Program-made: the position numbers and the translations under genes
Shown: piece by piece, positions 34,904 to 42,139 of the stretch
Layout of the letters: every line of letters starts with the position of its first letter
Numbering within the stretch: the stretch's first letter is position 1
Source: an uncultured Bacteroidales bacterium
GTDB lineage: Bacteria > Bacteroidota > Bacteroidia > Bacteroidales > UBA932
DNA: 49,215 nt
Direction of reading: 5' to 3'
NCBI GenBank assembly: GCA_945827785.1
Contig: CALZOR010000007.1
Span: 1-49,215, forward strand
The notes under the pieces: generated by a model
Seen by the model: only the letters and a program-made list of their open reading frames with translations
What the model was told of the DNA's origin: nothing
Database searches by the model: none

Positions 34904-36537
34904 CGGGCATAGTTGTACCCCATCTGGTCATAGATATCGCACACGTCATCCACGCAGTCCTCGAATCGCTCCCAGTTCTTGTTCTGAGGCTGGCACCATT
35001 GCACCTCGCTCAGAGCGGCAAGACGTGGCAGGAGCATGTATTCCAGCTGGCTCTCCGTTGTTATGTACTCCGTCCAGAGGTTTGCCTGCACACCTATGAT
35101 GTGGGATTTTTCTTCTTCCGTCATGCCCTCCTCGAACGGTTCATATGAATAAACCTTTGATACAGGGAGGTATCCACCGATTGCAAGAGGCTCGGCATCT
35201 TGATTTTCAGACTGATAGTAGTCGAAATAGAGATATGAGTTCGGAGTCATGATTGCATCGTGGCCGAGTCTTGCTGCTTCGAGCCCTCCGGAAATGCCTC
35301 TCCAAGACATCACCGTGGCATCCTGGGCAAGCTTGCCTTCCAGAATCTCATCCCAGCCGATTATACGCTTTCCCCTGGTTGCAAGAAAAGCCTCAACTCT
35401 TTCTGTCACATAACTTTGCAGGAAATATTCCGCAGAATGCCTCTCGTCCGCCTCAAGACCAAGAGCCTTGATGCGCGCCTGACATTTCGGGCATTTTTCC
35501 CAACGTACCTTCGGGCACTCGTCTCCTCCTATATGGATATATTCCGAAGGGAAAAGGTCTGCGACCTCGGAAAGCACATTCTCAATGAACTCGAAGGTCT
35601 TTTCATTTCCCGGGCAGAGGACATCATCAGCGACTCCCCACATAGGCCAGACCTCATAAGGACCTGAGGTACAGCCCAGTTCAGGATAGCAGGCAAGGGC
35701 AGCGACCATGTGTCCCGGGAGGTCGATCTCAGGGATGACGGTGATTCCACGGGCGGCAGCATAGGCAACGACCTCGCGGATCTGGTCCTGAGTATAAAAA
35801 AGGCCCTCGCCGTAAGGAGTCCCGTCGAAGACATTGTCCTTCGGCTGGAGATGGCCCACAAGGGTTTCTTTCCTGACCGCACCCTTTTCGGTCAGACGGG
35901 GATATTTCTTTATTTCTATCCTCCATCCCTGGTCATCGGTAAGATGCCAGTGGAAGCGGTTGAGCTTATGCACCTGCATCACGTCCAGATAGCGTTTCAC
36001 CTCATCCACACTCCAGAAATGGCGGGACACATCAAGGTGCATTCCGCGATAGGCAAATCTAGGAGCATCCTTTATCACCACGCATTTCAGCTTCCAGTCT
36101 TCGTCCTGGTCAAGGCTGTCCGAAAAGATTTCTTCAGGTAGCATCTGCTTGACGGTCTGGATTGCATAGATGAAGCCATTCAGGGCAGAAGCCTTGATAA
36201 TCACGGCCTTGCGGTTGACAACCAGCGAATACTCCTCCGGAGCAAGGGCCGGGTCGACGACGAAATTGATGCCTGTCCTCGAGTGGCCCTCGGAGACGAG
36301 GCTCTGCTTTCCGGTGACTCTCGAAAGCCTGTCGGCAAAGTCTGTCACAGCCTGGACGGAAAGAGCATCCATGTTCCCGTCATAGTGGAAAACTGCGCCT
36401 GCTACCTTGTAACTGCCGGCTTTAAGGCTTACTTCGTTCGGATACGGGACCACGTCGATTCCATATTCCTTCGGATCGAGGCTGGTGCAGGAGGCTGCAA
36501 GAGCAAGGGCAAAAAGTGCGGATAAAAATTTCTTCAT
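34885..36537 (-). CDS. Beta-N-acetylhexosaminidase, GH20, lipoprotein
   Basis: Releases terminal GlcNAc or GalNAc from glycans. The start MKKFLSALFALALAASC gives a lipoprotein signal with Cys17; the open frame runs 17 codons further into the flippase gene and is not used. Residues 25-150 are the GH20b domain and 160-520 the TIM barrel, with FRWHLTDDQGWR-like RFHWHLTDDQGWRIEIK near 195-210 and the catalytic Asp339-Glu340 pair in HIGGDECPK. Length 550 is typical for Bacteroidetes secreted hexosaminidases, which serve host mucin or cell-wall turnover. It lies 1 bp after the flippase gene, so they form one operon. Confidence 0.93.
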   Translation of the reverse strand: MKKFLSALFALALAASCTSLDPKEYGIDVVPYPNEVSLKAGSYKVAGAVFHYDGNMDALSVQAVTDFADRLSRVTGKQSLVSEGHSRTGINFVVDPALAPEEYSLVVNRKAVIIKASALNGFIYAIQTVKQMLPEEIFSDSLDQDEDWKLKCVVIKDAPRFAYRGMHLDVSRHFWSVDEVKRYLDVMQVHKLNRFHWHLTDDQGWRIEIKKYPRLTEKGAVRKETLVGHLQPKDNVFDGTPYGEGLFYTQDQIREVVAYAAARGITVIPEIDLPGHMVAALACYPELGCTSGPYEVWPMWGVADDVLCPGNEKTFEFIENVLSEVADLFPSEYIHIGGDECPKVRWEKCPKCQARIKALGLEADERHSAEYFLQSYVTERVEAFLATRGKRIIGWDEILEGKLAQDATVMSWRGISGGLEAARLGHDAIMTPNSYLYFDYYQSENQDAEPLAIGGYLPVSKVYSYEPFEEGMTEEEKSHIIGVQANLWTEYITTESQLEYMLLPRLAALSEVQWCQPQNKNWERFEDCVDDVCDIYDQMGYNYARHLLED

Positions 36538-36538
36538 A

Positions 36539-38029
36539 TCAATTGGTTTTAGTTTGTTTGCGTATGATAATCCATGCCGAAGCCGCATAGAGGGCTATAA
36601 GAAGGGTGTGGACCAGCAGCTTGACAACCTCTGCGCCTGTGCCGGACACGGACGGGAAGAAGGCTTTGTCAATTATGAGTGATAAGCCGTAAACCGCTCC
36701 CATTGAGAGCATTATGCCAAAAATCCTGCCCCAGCGATACGGTATCGGATAGTATTTCGCTCCAAGGACCGAGCTGACCACGAACATCACGACATAGCTT
36801 GCAAGATGGCCGAAGGCAGCTGCCCAGTAGGAGTATTTCGGCATGAAAATTATGATGACTATAGCTGTCACCGCAAGGCCGGAAAGGGTTATCCAGATTG
36901 CCATGTTGGTCTTGCCGGAAAGTTTGTACCACATCGAGACGTTGAAGAGCATGCCCAGTATCATATAGGAGAGCAGCATTATCGGGACCACGCCCACCGC
37001 GGAGCGGAACTGCGGGCCGAGGATGAGGGCGATTATGTCAATATAGAGGATGACGCCGAGGAAGACCAGACCGCAGAATGCCGTGAAATATTCCTGTACC
37101 GAGGCATAAAGCGCTCCGGAATCCTTTTCGCGGGCACGCCTGAAGAAGAATGGCTCGGCAGCATAGCGGAACATCTGGATGAACAGGTTCATTATCACGG
37201 CGAGCTTCACTGCAGCCTGATAGAGCCCGAGGCTCGAACGCCAGGCCTGGGCATTGGTGTCGAAATAGCGGAAGAGGATCCTGTCAAGGAAGTCGTTCAC
37301 GACTCCCGGCAGGGCTGCGACCATCAGCGGGAGCGAATAGGCCAGCATCGAGCGCAGAAGTTTTGCGTCGAAGGTGAAGGTCAGCCTGAGGATGTCCGGA
37401 ATGAACAGCAGGCCGCAGACTATGCAGCTGATGAAGATGGCAAAGATGACATAGCTGAAGTCCGGAGTTGCCGGTACGAGGTTGAGCATCCACGAGCCCT
37501 CCTGCACTACCTTCGGATAGACAAGGAAGAGGACGAGGTTGGCGGCTGTCTCGGTTATTATCTTTATGGTCTTGAGAATGGCGAACTTGAGGGCCTTGTT
37601 TTCCTGGCGGAGCTTGGCGAACATGATTGCTGTCACGCTGTCGATGGCGAGTATGCCTCCCATGTACATGATGCAGGATGAGTAGCCTTCATAGCCGAGG
37701 GCGGAGGATATAGGACCTGCAAAGGCAATCATCAGGGCGAGGAAGGCTGCGCTTACGCCGAATACCGTCACGAAGGCGTTGGAATAGACCTTGGCCGGAC
37801 TGACGCCTTCCTTGTTTGCAAAGCGGAAGCAGCCGGTTTCAAGTCCCATTACCAGAACCACCTGAAGCACAGCGATATAGGCCATGAATTCCGTCACCAC
37901 GCCATAGCTTTCCGGGGTGAGGAGCCTTGTATATATCGGGACGAACAGGAAGTTGATGATACGGGCGAGAATCGTGCTCATGCCGTAAATTACGGTCTGT
38001 CCTGCCAGTTGTTTCAGTGGGTTTGCCAT
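36539..38029 (-). CDS. Wzx-type oligosaccharide flippase (polysaccharide biosynthesis protein)
   Basis: A 496-residue protein with about 14 membrane spans, starting MANPLKQLAGQTVIYGMSTI, as in the MurJ/Wzx/MATE-like superfamily. The first helix carries RIINFLFVPIYTRLLTPESY and the characteristic YGVVTEFMAYIAVLQVVL, similar to Bacteroides lipopolysaccharide export proteins. It is likely to flip an undecaprenyl-linked oligosaccharide across the inner membrane. The open frame extends 38 codons upstream, but through the G-rich leader and without homology. It is the first gene of the unit with GH20, with a leader of about 105 bases if the -7 element at 38141-38148 is used. Confidence 0.85.
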   Translation of the reverse strand: MANPLKQLAGQTVIYGMSTILARIINFLFVPIYTRLLTPESYGVVTEFMAYIAVLQVVLVMGLETGCFRFANKEGVSPAKVYSNAFVTVFGVSAAFLALMIAFAGPISSALGYEGYSSCIMYMGGILAIDSVTAIMFAKLRQENKALKFAILKTIKIITETAANLVLFLVYPKVVQEGSWMLNLVPATPDFSYVIFAIFISCIVCGLLFIPDILRLTFTFDAKLLRSMLAYSLPLMVAALPGVVNDFLDRILFRYFDTNAQAWRSSLGLYQAAVKLAVIMNLFIQMFRYAAEPFFFRRAREKDSGALYASVQEYFTAFCGLVFLGVILYIDIIALILGPQFRSAVGVVPIMLLSYMILGMLFNVSMWYKLSGKTNMAIWITLSGLAVTAIVIIIFMPKYSYWAAAFGHLASYVVMFVVSSVLGAKYYPIPYRWGRIFGIMLSMGAVYGLSLIIDKAFFPSVSGTGAEVVKLLVHTLLIALYAASAWIIIRKQTKTN

Positions 38030-38091
38030 ATTAATTAACGTTATTCGGTTGGTAGCCTGCCGGATATGCTGAAGCCCGGGGACCGTCCGCA

Positions 38092-38121
38092 GGGCTGCAG
38101 GGGGTGCGGGGGGCACAGGGG
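38092..38121 (+). other. Predicted G-quadruplex in flippase/cyclophilin spacer
   Basis: G-tracts of 3, 5, 6 and 4 bases separated by 5, 3 and 4 bases (GGG-N5-GGGGG-N3-GGGGGG-N4-GGGG) satisfy the standard G3+N1-7 rule on the plus strand. A further GGGG is at 38078-38081. In the flippase mRNA this would be a C-rich leader. Confidence 0.55.
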
Positions 38122-38140
38122 CACAGGACCGATAAAATAA

Positions 38141-38148
38141 CAAAATTA
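38141..38148 (-). promoter_or_regulatory. Possible flippase promoter (-7 element)
   Basis: The minus strand reads TAATTTTG, a full match to TAnnTTTG, about 112 bp upstream of the flippase start. The opposing element at 38161-38168 is 12 bp away. Confidence 0.4.
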
Positions 38149-38160
38149 ATATTTTTTAAC

Positions 38161-38168
38161 TAATTTTG
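38161..38168 (+). promoter_or_regulatory. Cyclophilin-gene promoter (-7 element)
   Basis: TAATTTTG, a full match to TAnnTTTG, 29 bp before the ATG at 38198. No TTG -33 is found at the normal distance. Confidence 0.45.
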
Positions 38169-38197
38169 CAGCCCGGAACAGACTAAAAAACAAAGAA

Positions 38198-38890
38198 ATG
38201 AAAAAAACAATATCAATCGCCGTCTTCGTATGCGCAGCCCTCTGCATGACAGCAATGCTGCACTCATGCGCCTGCAACAACGAAAACGAGCAGAAAACTG
38301 AAATCAAAATGGAAAATAAAATCATCGAAGAACCCGAGTTTGACATAATCACGAACATGGGTACAATGAGAATCAAGCTCTACTCGAAAACCCCGAAACA
38401 CAGAGACAATTTCGTGAAACTCGTAGCAGAACATTTCTACGACAGCCTTCTTTTCCACAGGGTCATCGACGGCTTCATGATCCAGGGAGGAGACCCATAT
38501 ACGAAGGACACGTCCAAGGTCGCCCTCTACGGACAGGGAGGCCCGGACTACACCATCCCGGCAGAATTCGTCAGCGAGTACTGGCATAAGAAAGGAGCCA
38601 TTGCAGCTGCCAGGAAAGGCGACATGGCCAACCCGAAGAAAGCATCCTCAGGTTCACAGTTCTACATCGTGCAGGACGAGAACAACTGCCTCCACCTCGA
38701 CGGCCAGTATTCCATCTTCGGGGAAACCATCGAAGGTCTGGACGTCATTGACAGGATTGCGAAGGTCCCTACCGACAGGTACGACCGTCCTCTTCAGGAT
38801 GTCAGAATCATAACTATCAAGCCGGTCGAGCCGGAAATCCCGGAGGAAGCAACTCCGGCAGACAGCACATCCACAGCACCGCAGGAGTAG
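38198..38890 (+). CDS. Cyclophilin-type peptidyl-prolyl isomerase lipoprotein
   Basis: Speeds cis-trans isomerisation of X-Pro bonds, here outside the cytoplasm. The N-terminus has a lipoprotein signal ending LHSC with Cys24 as anchor, then a polar linker (residues 25-45). The cyclophilin domain runs from about 48 to 210: FDIITNMGTMRIKLY, FHRVIDGFMIQGGD (the active-site FHRVI segment), GAIAAARKG and SSGSQFYI, with the usual Phe-Gln core. A Pro/Glu/Thr-rich tail follows. The length of 230 is normal for Bacteroidetes lipoprotein PPIases. The next gene begins 4 bp later. Confidence 0.93.
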   Translation: MKKTISIAVFVCAALCMTAMLHSCACNNENEQKTEIKMENKIIEEPEFDIITNMGTMRIKLYSKTPKHRDNFVKLVAEHFYDSLLFHRVIDGFMIQGGDPYTKDTSKVALYGQGGPDYTIPAEFVSEYWHKKGAIAAARKGDMANPKKASSGSQFYIVQDENNCLHLDGQYSIFGETIEGLDVIDRIAKVPTDRYDRPLQDVRIITIKPVEPEIPEEATPADSTSTAPQE

Positions 38891-38894
38891 GAAG

Positions 38895-39593
38895 ATGGCT
38901 GATTTGAGAAACAGATTCACCCACATCTTCTTCGATGCCGACGACACCCTCTGGGAGAACGAGCAGTTCTTCAGGGATGCCGAGGCTCAGTTCGCAGACC
39001 TTCTCTCAGACTGGTCCGCACCGGAAGGGCTCCAGAGGCTTCTCTGGCAGAAGCAGGAGGAGAATATTCCGCTTTTTGGCTATGGGTCAAAGACTTATCT
39101 CATAGGGATGACCGATGCCGCCATGGAACTTTGCGGAGGCACGCTTCCGGAAAAAGTCTATCTCGGCATCAAGAAAATCATCACTGAGCTCACTTATCAT
39201 GAGTTCCGCCTGATTGACGGCGTGGAGAAAACCCTTCAGGCTCTGCATGGGAAATTTGAGCTTGTCGTGGCGACCAAGGGAGACGTGACCGAGCAGATGG
39301 CAAAATATCGCAAATCCGGACTTGACAGATATTTCCACCATGCCGAGGTAATGGAAAACAAGGACGAGAAGAACTACCTTGAACTTGCGGCGAAGCACAA
39401 TCTCGCCCCTGAGCAGATTCTCATGGTCGGGAACTCCGTCAAAAGTGACATTGTTCCGGTTATAAACATAGGAGGATATGCAATCAACACGCCTCATGAC
39501 GTAATCTGGGTGCATGAGATGATGGACATGCCGGAGTCTGACAGGATAACGATTGTCAAAAGGATTGATGATATTCCTAAAATTCTCCTTTAA
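38895..39593 (+). CDS. HAD family hydrolase (YjjG-like)
   Basis: A 232-residue soluble protein with motif I FDADDTLWENEQFF near residue 12, motif II VATKGD near 118, a Lys in the position of motif III (ENKDEKNY) and motif IV MVGNSVKSDIVPVINIGG near 178. The combination and the Trp-Glu-Asn after motif I resemble YjjG-type nucleotide phosphatases. It could serve as a house-cleaning phosphatase, but the substrate is not shown by the sequence. It is 4 bp after the PPIase gene, so both share the 38161-38168 promoter. Two hairpins follow its stop. Confidence 0.84.
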   Translation: MADLRNRFTHIFFDADDTLWENEQFFRDAEAQFADLLSDWSAPEGLQRLLWQKQEENIPLFGYGSKTYLIGMTDAAMELCGGTLPEKVYLGIKKIITELTYHEFRLIDGVEKTLQALHGKFELVVATKGDVTEQMAKYRKSGLDRYFHHAEVMENKDEKNYLELAAKHNLAPEQILMVGNSVKSDIVPVINIGGYAINTPHDVIWVHEMMDMPESDRITIVKRIDDIPKILL

Positions 39594-39611
39594 GTATTTA
39601 TTCGGGGATTG

Positions 39612-39662
39612 TTCGGTTCAATGGCACAGAATTGGCAATATTCCTAAACCGAATAGTTTTTT
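39612..39662 (+). terminator. Probable terminator after the PPIase-HAD unit
   Basis: TTCGGTT (39612-39618) pairs with AACCGAA (39647-39653), followed after three bases by TTTTTT (39657-39662). The 28-base loop is long for a terminator, but the T-run and position 18 bp after the stop suit one. Confidence 0.45.
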
Positions 39663-39692
39663 CATAGGTTAAGTTTTAGGTTAGAATTGCGG

Positions 39693-39720
39693 TGCGTCTT
39701 CGGTGTGAATCGAGGACGCA
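39693..39720 (+). terminator. Second hairpin before the MenA-like gene
   Basis: TGCGTCTTCG (39693-39702), loop GTGTGAAT, CGAGGACGCA (39711-39720): a 10-bp stem with one G-U pair. TCATCTTTTAATT follows, a T-rich but not continuous tract. It may be a second terminator ahead of the next promoter. Confidence 0.5.
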
Positions 39721-39741
39721 TCATCTTTTAATTATTTTTAC

Positions 39742-39749
39742 TATTTTTG
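39742..39749 (+). promoter_or_regulatory. Promoter of the MenA-like gene (-7 element)
   Basis: TATTTTTG matches TAnnTTTG and lies 22 bp before the start at 39772. No -33 TTG at the usual spacing. Confidence 0.45.
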
Positions 39750-39771
39750 TATGATTTAATACCACATCAAA

Positions 39772-40431
39772 ATGAATAAGATTTCCTACGGGCAGCAGAT
39801 CGATGCTGCAAGACCATGGTCCTTCCCGGCTCCGGCAATGACAGCACTAGTAACACTTGCATATATTTACTGGAAAGGGATTCCGGTCAGCACGCTGATG
39901 ACAGCGGTGTCGGTTGCAGCCTGCGCAGCACTTATGGTCCTGGGCCCTCTTTTCACGAAAAACATTCTCGGGCAGCTGGGGACCTTGCTGGTATTCGGCC
40001 TGCTCCCTGCTCTCGGGACCTCATACCTTGCATGCGGAGAAATCATATGGGGCGTGCTGCTTGCCGCCGTGCCGTCAATTCTTCTGACAGACGCAGCCCT
40101 CAGGGCACGCAATATCCGCGACAGGGAAAACGGACGGAAGACTTCCGCATCCCTGTTCGGGCACAAGACCTCCGCCTGGATATACTGGGGAGAGGTGATC
40201 GGGTCCTATATCTGGCTCGGCATCCTCTCGATGTTCTATCTGCTTCCGGTCTATACGGTATTCGTATTCCTGACCATCCCCGTTGCCATAGGTTGTGCAA
40301 GGGGAATGGTAAAGTCAGTAACTGCAGGAAATACGATAATAGAAGACATGGACATCAGGACAAAGAATATCCAGCTGATGTTCAGTGCCATTCTGATGGT
40401 GACACTCGTTATTGACGGAATGGTAAAATAA
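39772..40431 (+). CDS. Shortened UbiA/MenA-like prenyltransferase family membrane protein
   Basis: The protein starts MNKISYGQQIDAARPWSFPA, and AARPWSFPAPAMTAL resembles the MenA N-terminus that precedes the first helix. A later segment (TDAALRARNIRDRENGRKT, about residues 105-123) resembles the second Asp-rich motif of MenA, but in a reduced form. The first motif (NDxxD), which binds the prenyl diphosphate through Mg2+, and the helices around it are not present. It has 219 residues with about 6-7 spans, whereas MenA and UbiA have about 290-300 and 9 spans. The reading frame is uninterrupted. Whether it retains prenyl transfer, as a divergent enzyme, or has another role is unknown. It converges on the CotH gene across 68 bp. 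Confidence 0.6.
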   Translation: MNKISYGQQIDAARPWSFPAPAMTALVTLAYIYWKGIPVSTLMTAVSVAACAALMVLGPLFTKNILGQLGTLLVFGLLPALGTSYLACGEIIWGVLLAAVPSILLTDAALRARNIRDRENGRKTSASLFGHKTSAWIYWGEVIGSYIWLGILSMFYLLPVYTVFVFLTIPVAIGCARGMVKSVTAGNTIIEDMDIRTKNIQLMFSAILMVTLVIDGMVK

Positions 40432-40452
40432 GGTGGCTGGCCGAAAGCCCGA

Positions 40453-40496
40453 CAGATATCTCGACTGCACCCTCCGGGTTTCGCTCGATATGACAG
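40453..40496 (-). repeat. Dispersed 44-bp repeat, copy C
   Basis: On the minus strand it begins CTGTCATATCG and ends AGTCGAGATATCTG, with 19 bases between, exactly as copy A at 14540-14583. It fills most of the 68 bp between two convergent stops and ends 3 bp before the CotH stop. Confidence 0.75.
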
Positions 40497-40499
40497 GCA

Positions 40500-42119
40500 T
40501 CATATCCGGCCATTAAGCCATTCAAGGCGAGAGGAGTAGAAATCGGTCAGATAGCCGACTTCCGCCTCGTATGTGCCGAGTACCTTTTCGTTGGGCCATA
40601 CCCACTGGTTGAGGATATTCCACCTTTCAAAATTGCGTTTCTGGGCTTCTTCGAGAATGAAGGCCTGTTCACTTATGAACTGAGGAATCTGGCTGAGCTG
40701 AGGATAGAGCTCCTTCCAGCGTGCCCTTACTTTCTCTTCGAAATCCTTATGTTTGAAAAGATGGTAGTACCAGCCTGTATTTTTACCATGGAGGGAATAA
40801 TACCTTATGAAAAAGCCTGTGTATGAATTGTCCAGGCCTGGAACATCGGATGCGAAATAGTTGCAGTTGCCCATGGTCAGGTCGAAATCCCAAACATGAT
40901 ACATTTCAAGTTTGCCGTCTCTTTCCTTGGTCAGGAATGTACTTTTGCGAAGGTTGCCGTCTATATTCTTGGTCAGTTCCTGGATTATATAATTGTCTAT
41001 GAATGATTTCTCATCTATATAATCCTTGTAGCTGCCATCACCCCGGCGAAGTGCATCCTCAAAATCACTGAAATATTTCTTAACATAATCTTGCTGAGCC
41101 TTGTTTGGCTCAGAAGGTTCCTGGAACATAACCGGAGCGCCCATTCCAGTCCAGAAGCAGACTGTTTCATCCATATTCTGTTCCAGCTCAAGGTAATAAT
41201 CCCCTTCTATGTCACCATCTCCGGCAACATTGATATTTACCCTGTCGGATGAGACTTTCTTATGCTCGCAGAACGTATAGACACCTTCATATTTGCCGTT
41301 CATATAGACCTCAACACTCACCATGCGAGGTGTCCATTTGAAACCGCAAATCCTGGATATTTCCATTGCCGTAACATTTCTCAGCAGGGTTTTGTCGGCA
41401 TAATTTGCGAGCAGAGCCCATTCTTTGTCCGCCGGCATCCCAAGGATGGAGGCTTTGCTTTCAAGTTTCACCTTGTATGGTTTCTTTGGCATGCCCCATG
41501 TGGAATTGCCGCGCCCGCGTATCTTCATCGGGGCACTGAAGACTTCCGAGGATCCGTAGATACCCTTGGTATCAGTTATCTCTATCTTTCCTGATACATA
41601 TTCTTCCTTGCTGACAACCGGAGCCGTAGTGGTGATTCTTACTACAGGAAGGTTTCTCCTTTTGCGGAGTTCATCAATGCGGCTTTTGAAATAAATGACC
41701 GAGCCATTACTCAGATGAATGTACAAGGTATAGCCATCTGTATAGGCATACACCACGAGTGACTCTATATCAGACCTTTCAGGCGTATATGGAACACCTG
41801 TGATAAGACCAGAGACACACCATGTGGTGGTCTGTGGCGGTACGCCTACTGCTGCGGGCTTGCTGTTGCGGCAATCCGCAATCCTCATATCTTTTTGTGG
41901 AATGACAAGGACAGATCCATCATCAAATGTCAAAGAGACCTCATTTGTACCATAGGTAACCGAAGATATAGTTTTCCCAGCCTGGCATGCACTAACCACT
42001 GAAACCACCAGGTCTGAAGGTTTTCTTTCTTCTTCAACAACAGGTTTGTCACAAGCATAAAGAAAAGAAAGTATCGTAACAAACACCAATAGAAACTTAA
42101 TGAATCTGTCCTTCATCAT
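40500..42119 (-). CDS. CotH kinase family lipoprotein (copy 2)
   Basis: Lipobox YAC with Cys23. After a short linker, residues about 35-165 form a beta-rich domain (VSLTFDDGSVLVIPQKD, YTLYIHLSNGSVIYF) of the kind often found N-terminal in Bacteroides surface proteins. The CotH domain follows: RGRGNSTWGMPKKPYKVKLE near residue 200, ADKEWALLANYADKTLLRN, NIDGNLRKSTFLTKE near 395 and VWDFDLTMGN near 415, the last holding the Asp expected to bind metal. CotH homologues in Bacillus are protein kinases; the Bacteroidetes proteins have no proven substrate. It is the last gene of the glucan utilisation locus, 20 bp after the GH3 gene. Overall similarity to copy 1 at 24.6 kb is limited to the family core. 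Start may be 42119 or 42116. Confidence 0.85.
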   Translation of the reverse strand: MMKDRFIKFLLVFVTILSFLYACDKPVVEEERKPSDLVVSVVSACQAGKTISSVTYGTNEVSLTFDDGSVLVIPQKDMRIADCRNSKPAAVGVPPQTTTWCVSGLITGVPYTPERSDIESLVVYAYTDGYTLYIHLSNGSVIYFKSRIDELRKRRNLPVVRITTTAPVVSKEEYVSGKIEITDTKGIYGSSEVFSAPMKIRGRGNSTWGMPKKPYKVKLESKASILGMPADKEWALLANYADKTLLRNVTAMEISRICGFKWTPRMVSVEVYMNGKYEGVYTFCEHKKVSSDRVNINVAGDGDIEGDYYLELEQNMDETVCFWTGMGAPVMFQEPSEPNKAQQDYVKKYFSDFEDALRRGDGSYKDYIDEKSFIDNYIIQELTKNIDGNLRKSTFLTKERDGKLEMYHVWDFDLTMGNCNYFASDVPGLDNSYTGFFIRYYSLHGKNTGWYYHLFKHKDFEEKVRARWKELYPQLSQIPQFISEQAFILEEAQKRNFERWNILNQWVWPNEKVLGTYEAEVGYLTDFYSSRLEWLNGRI

Positions 42120-42139
42120 CCTCGTTTTGATAAAAATAA

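Noticed and set aside
36806..37681. 291-codon open frame antisense to the flippase gene
   Set aside because: It is rich in charged residues because it is the complement of a hydrophobic gene; no family features are seen.
39594..39771. Possible tRNA or riboswitch from the hairpins upstream of the MenA-like gene
   Set aside because: No cloverleaf, no T-loop GGTTCNANTCC and no known aptamer pattern. Two simple hairpins, each followed by T-rich sequence, fit terminators better.
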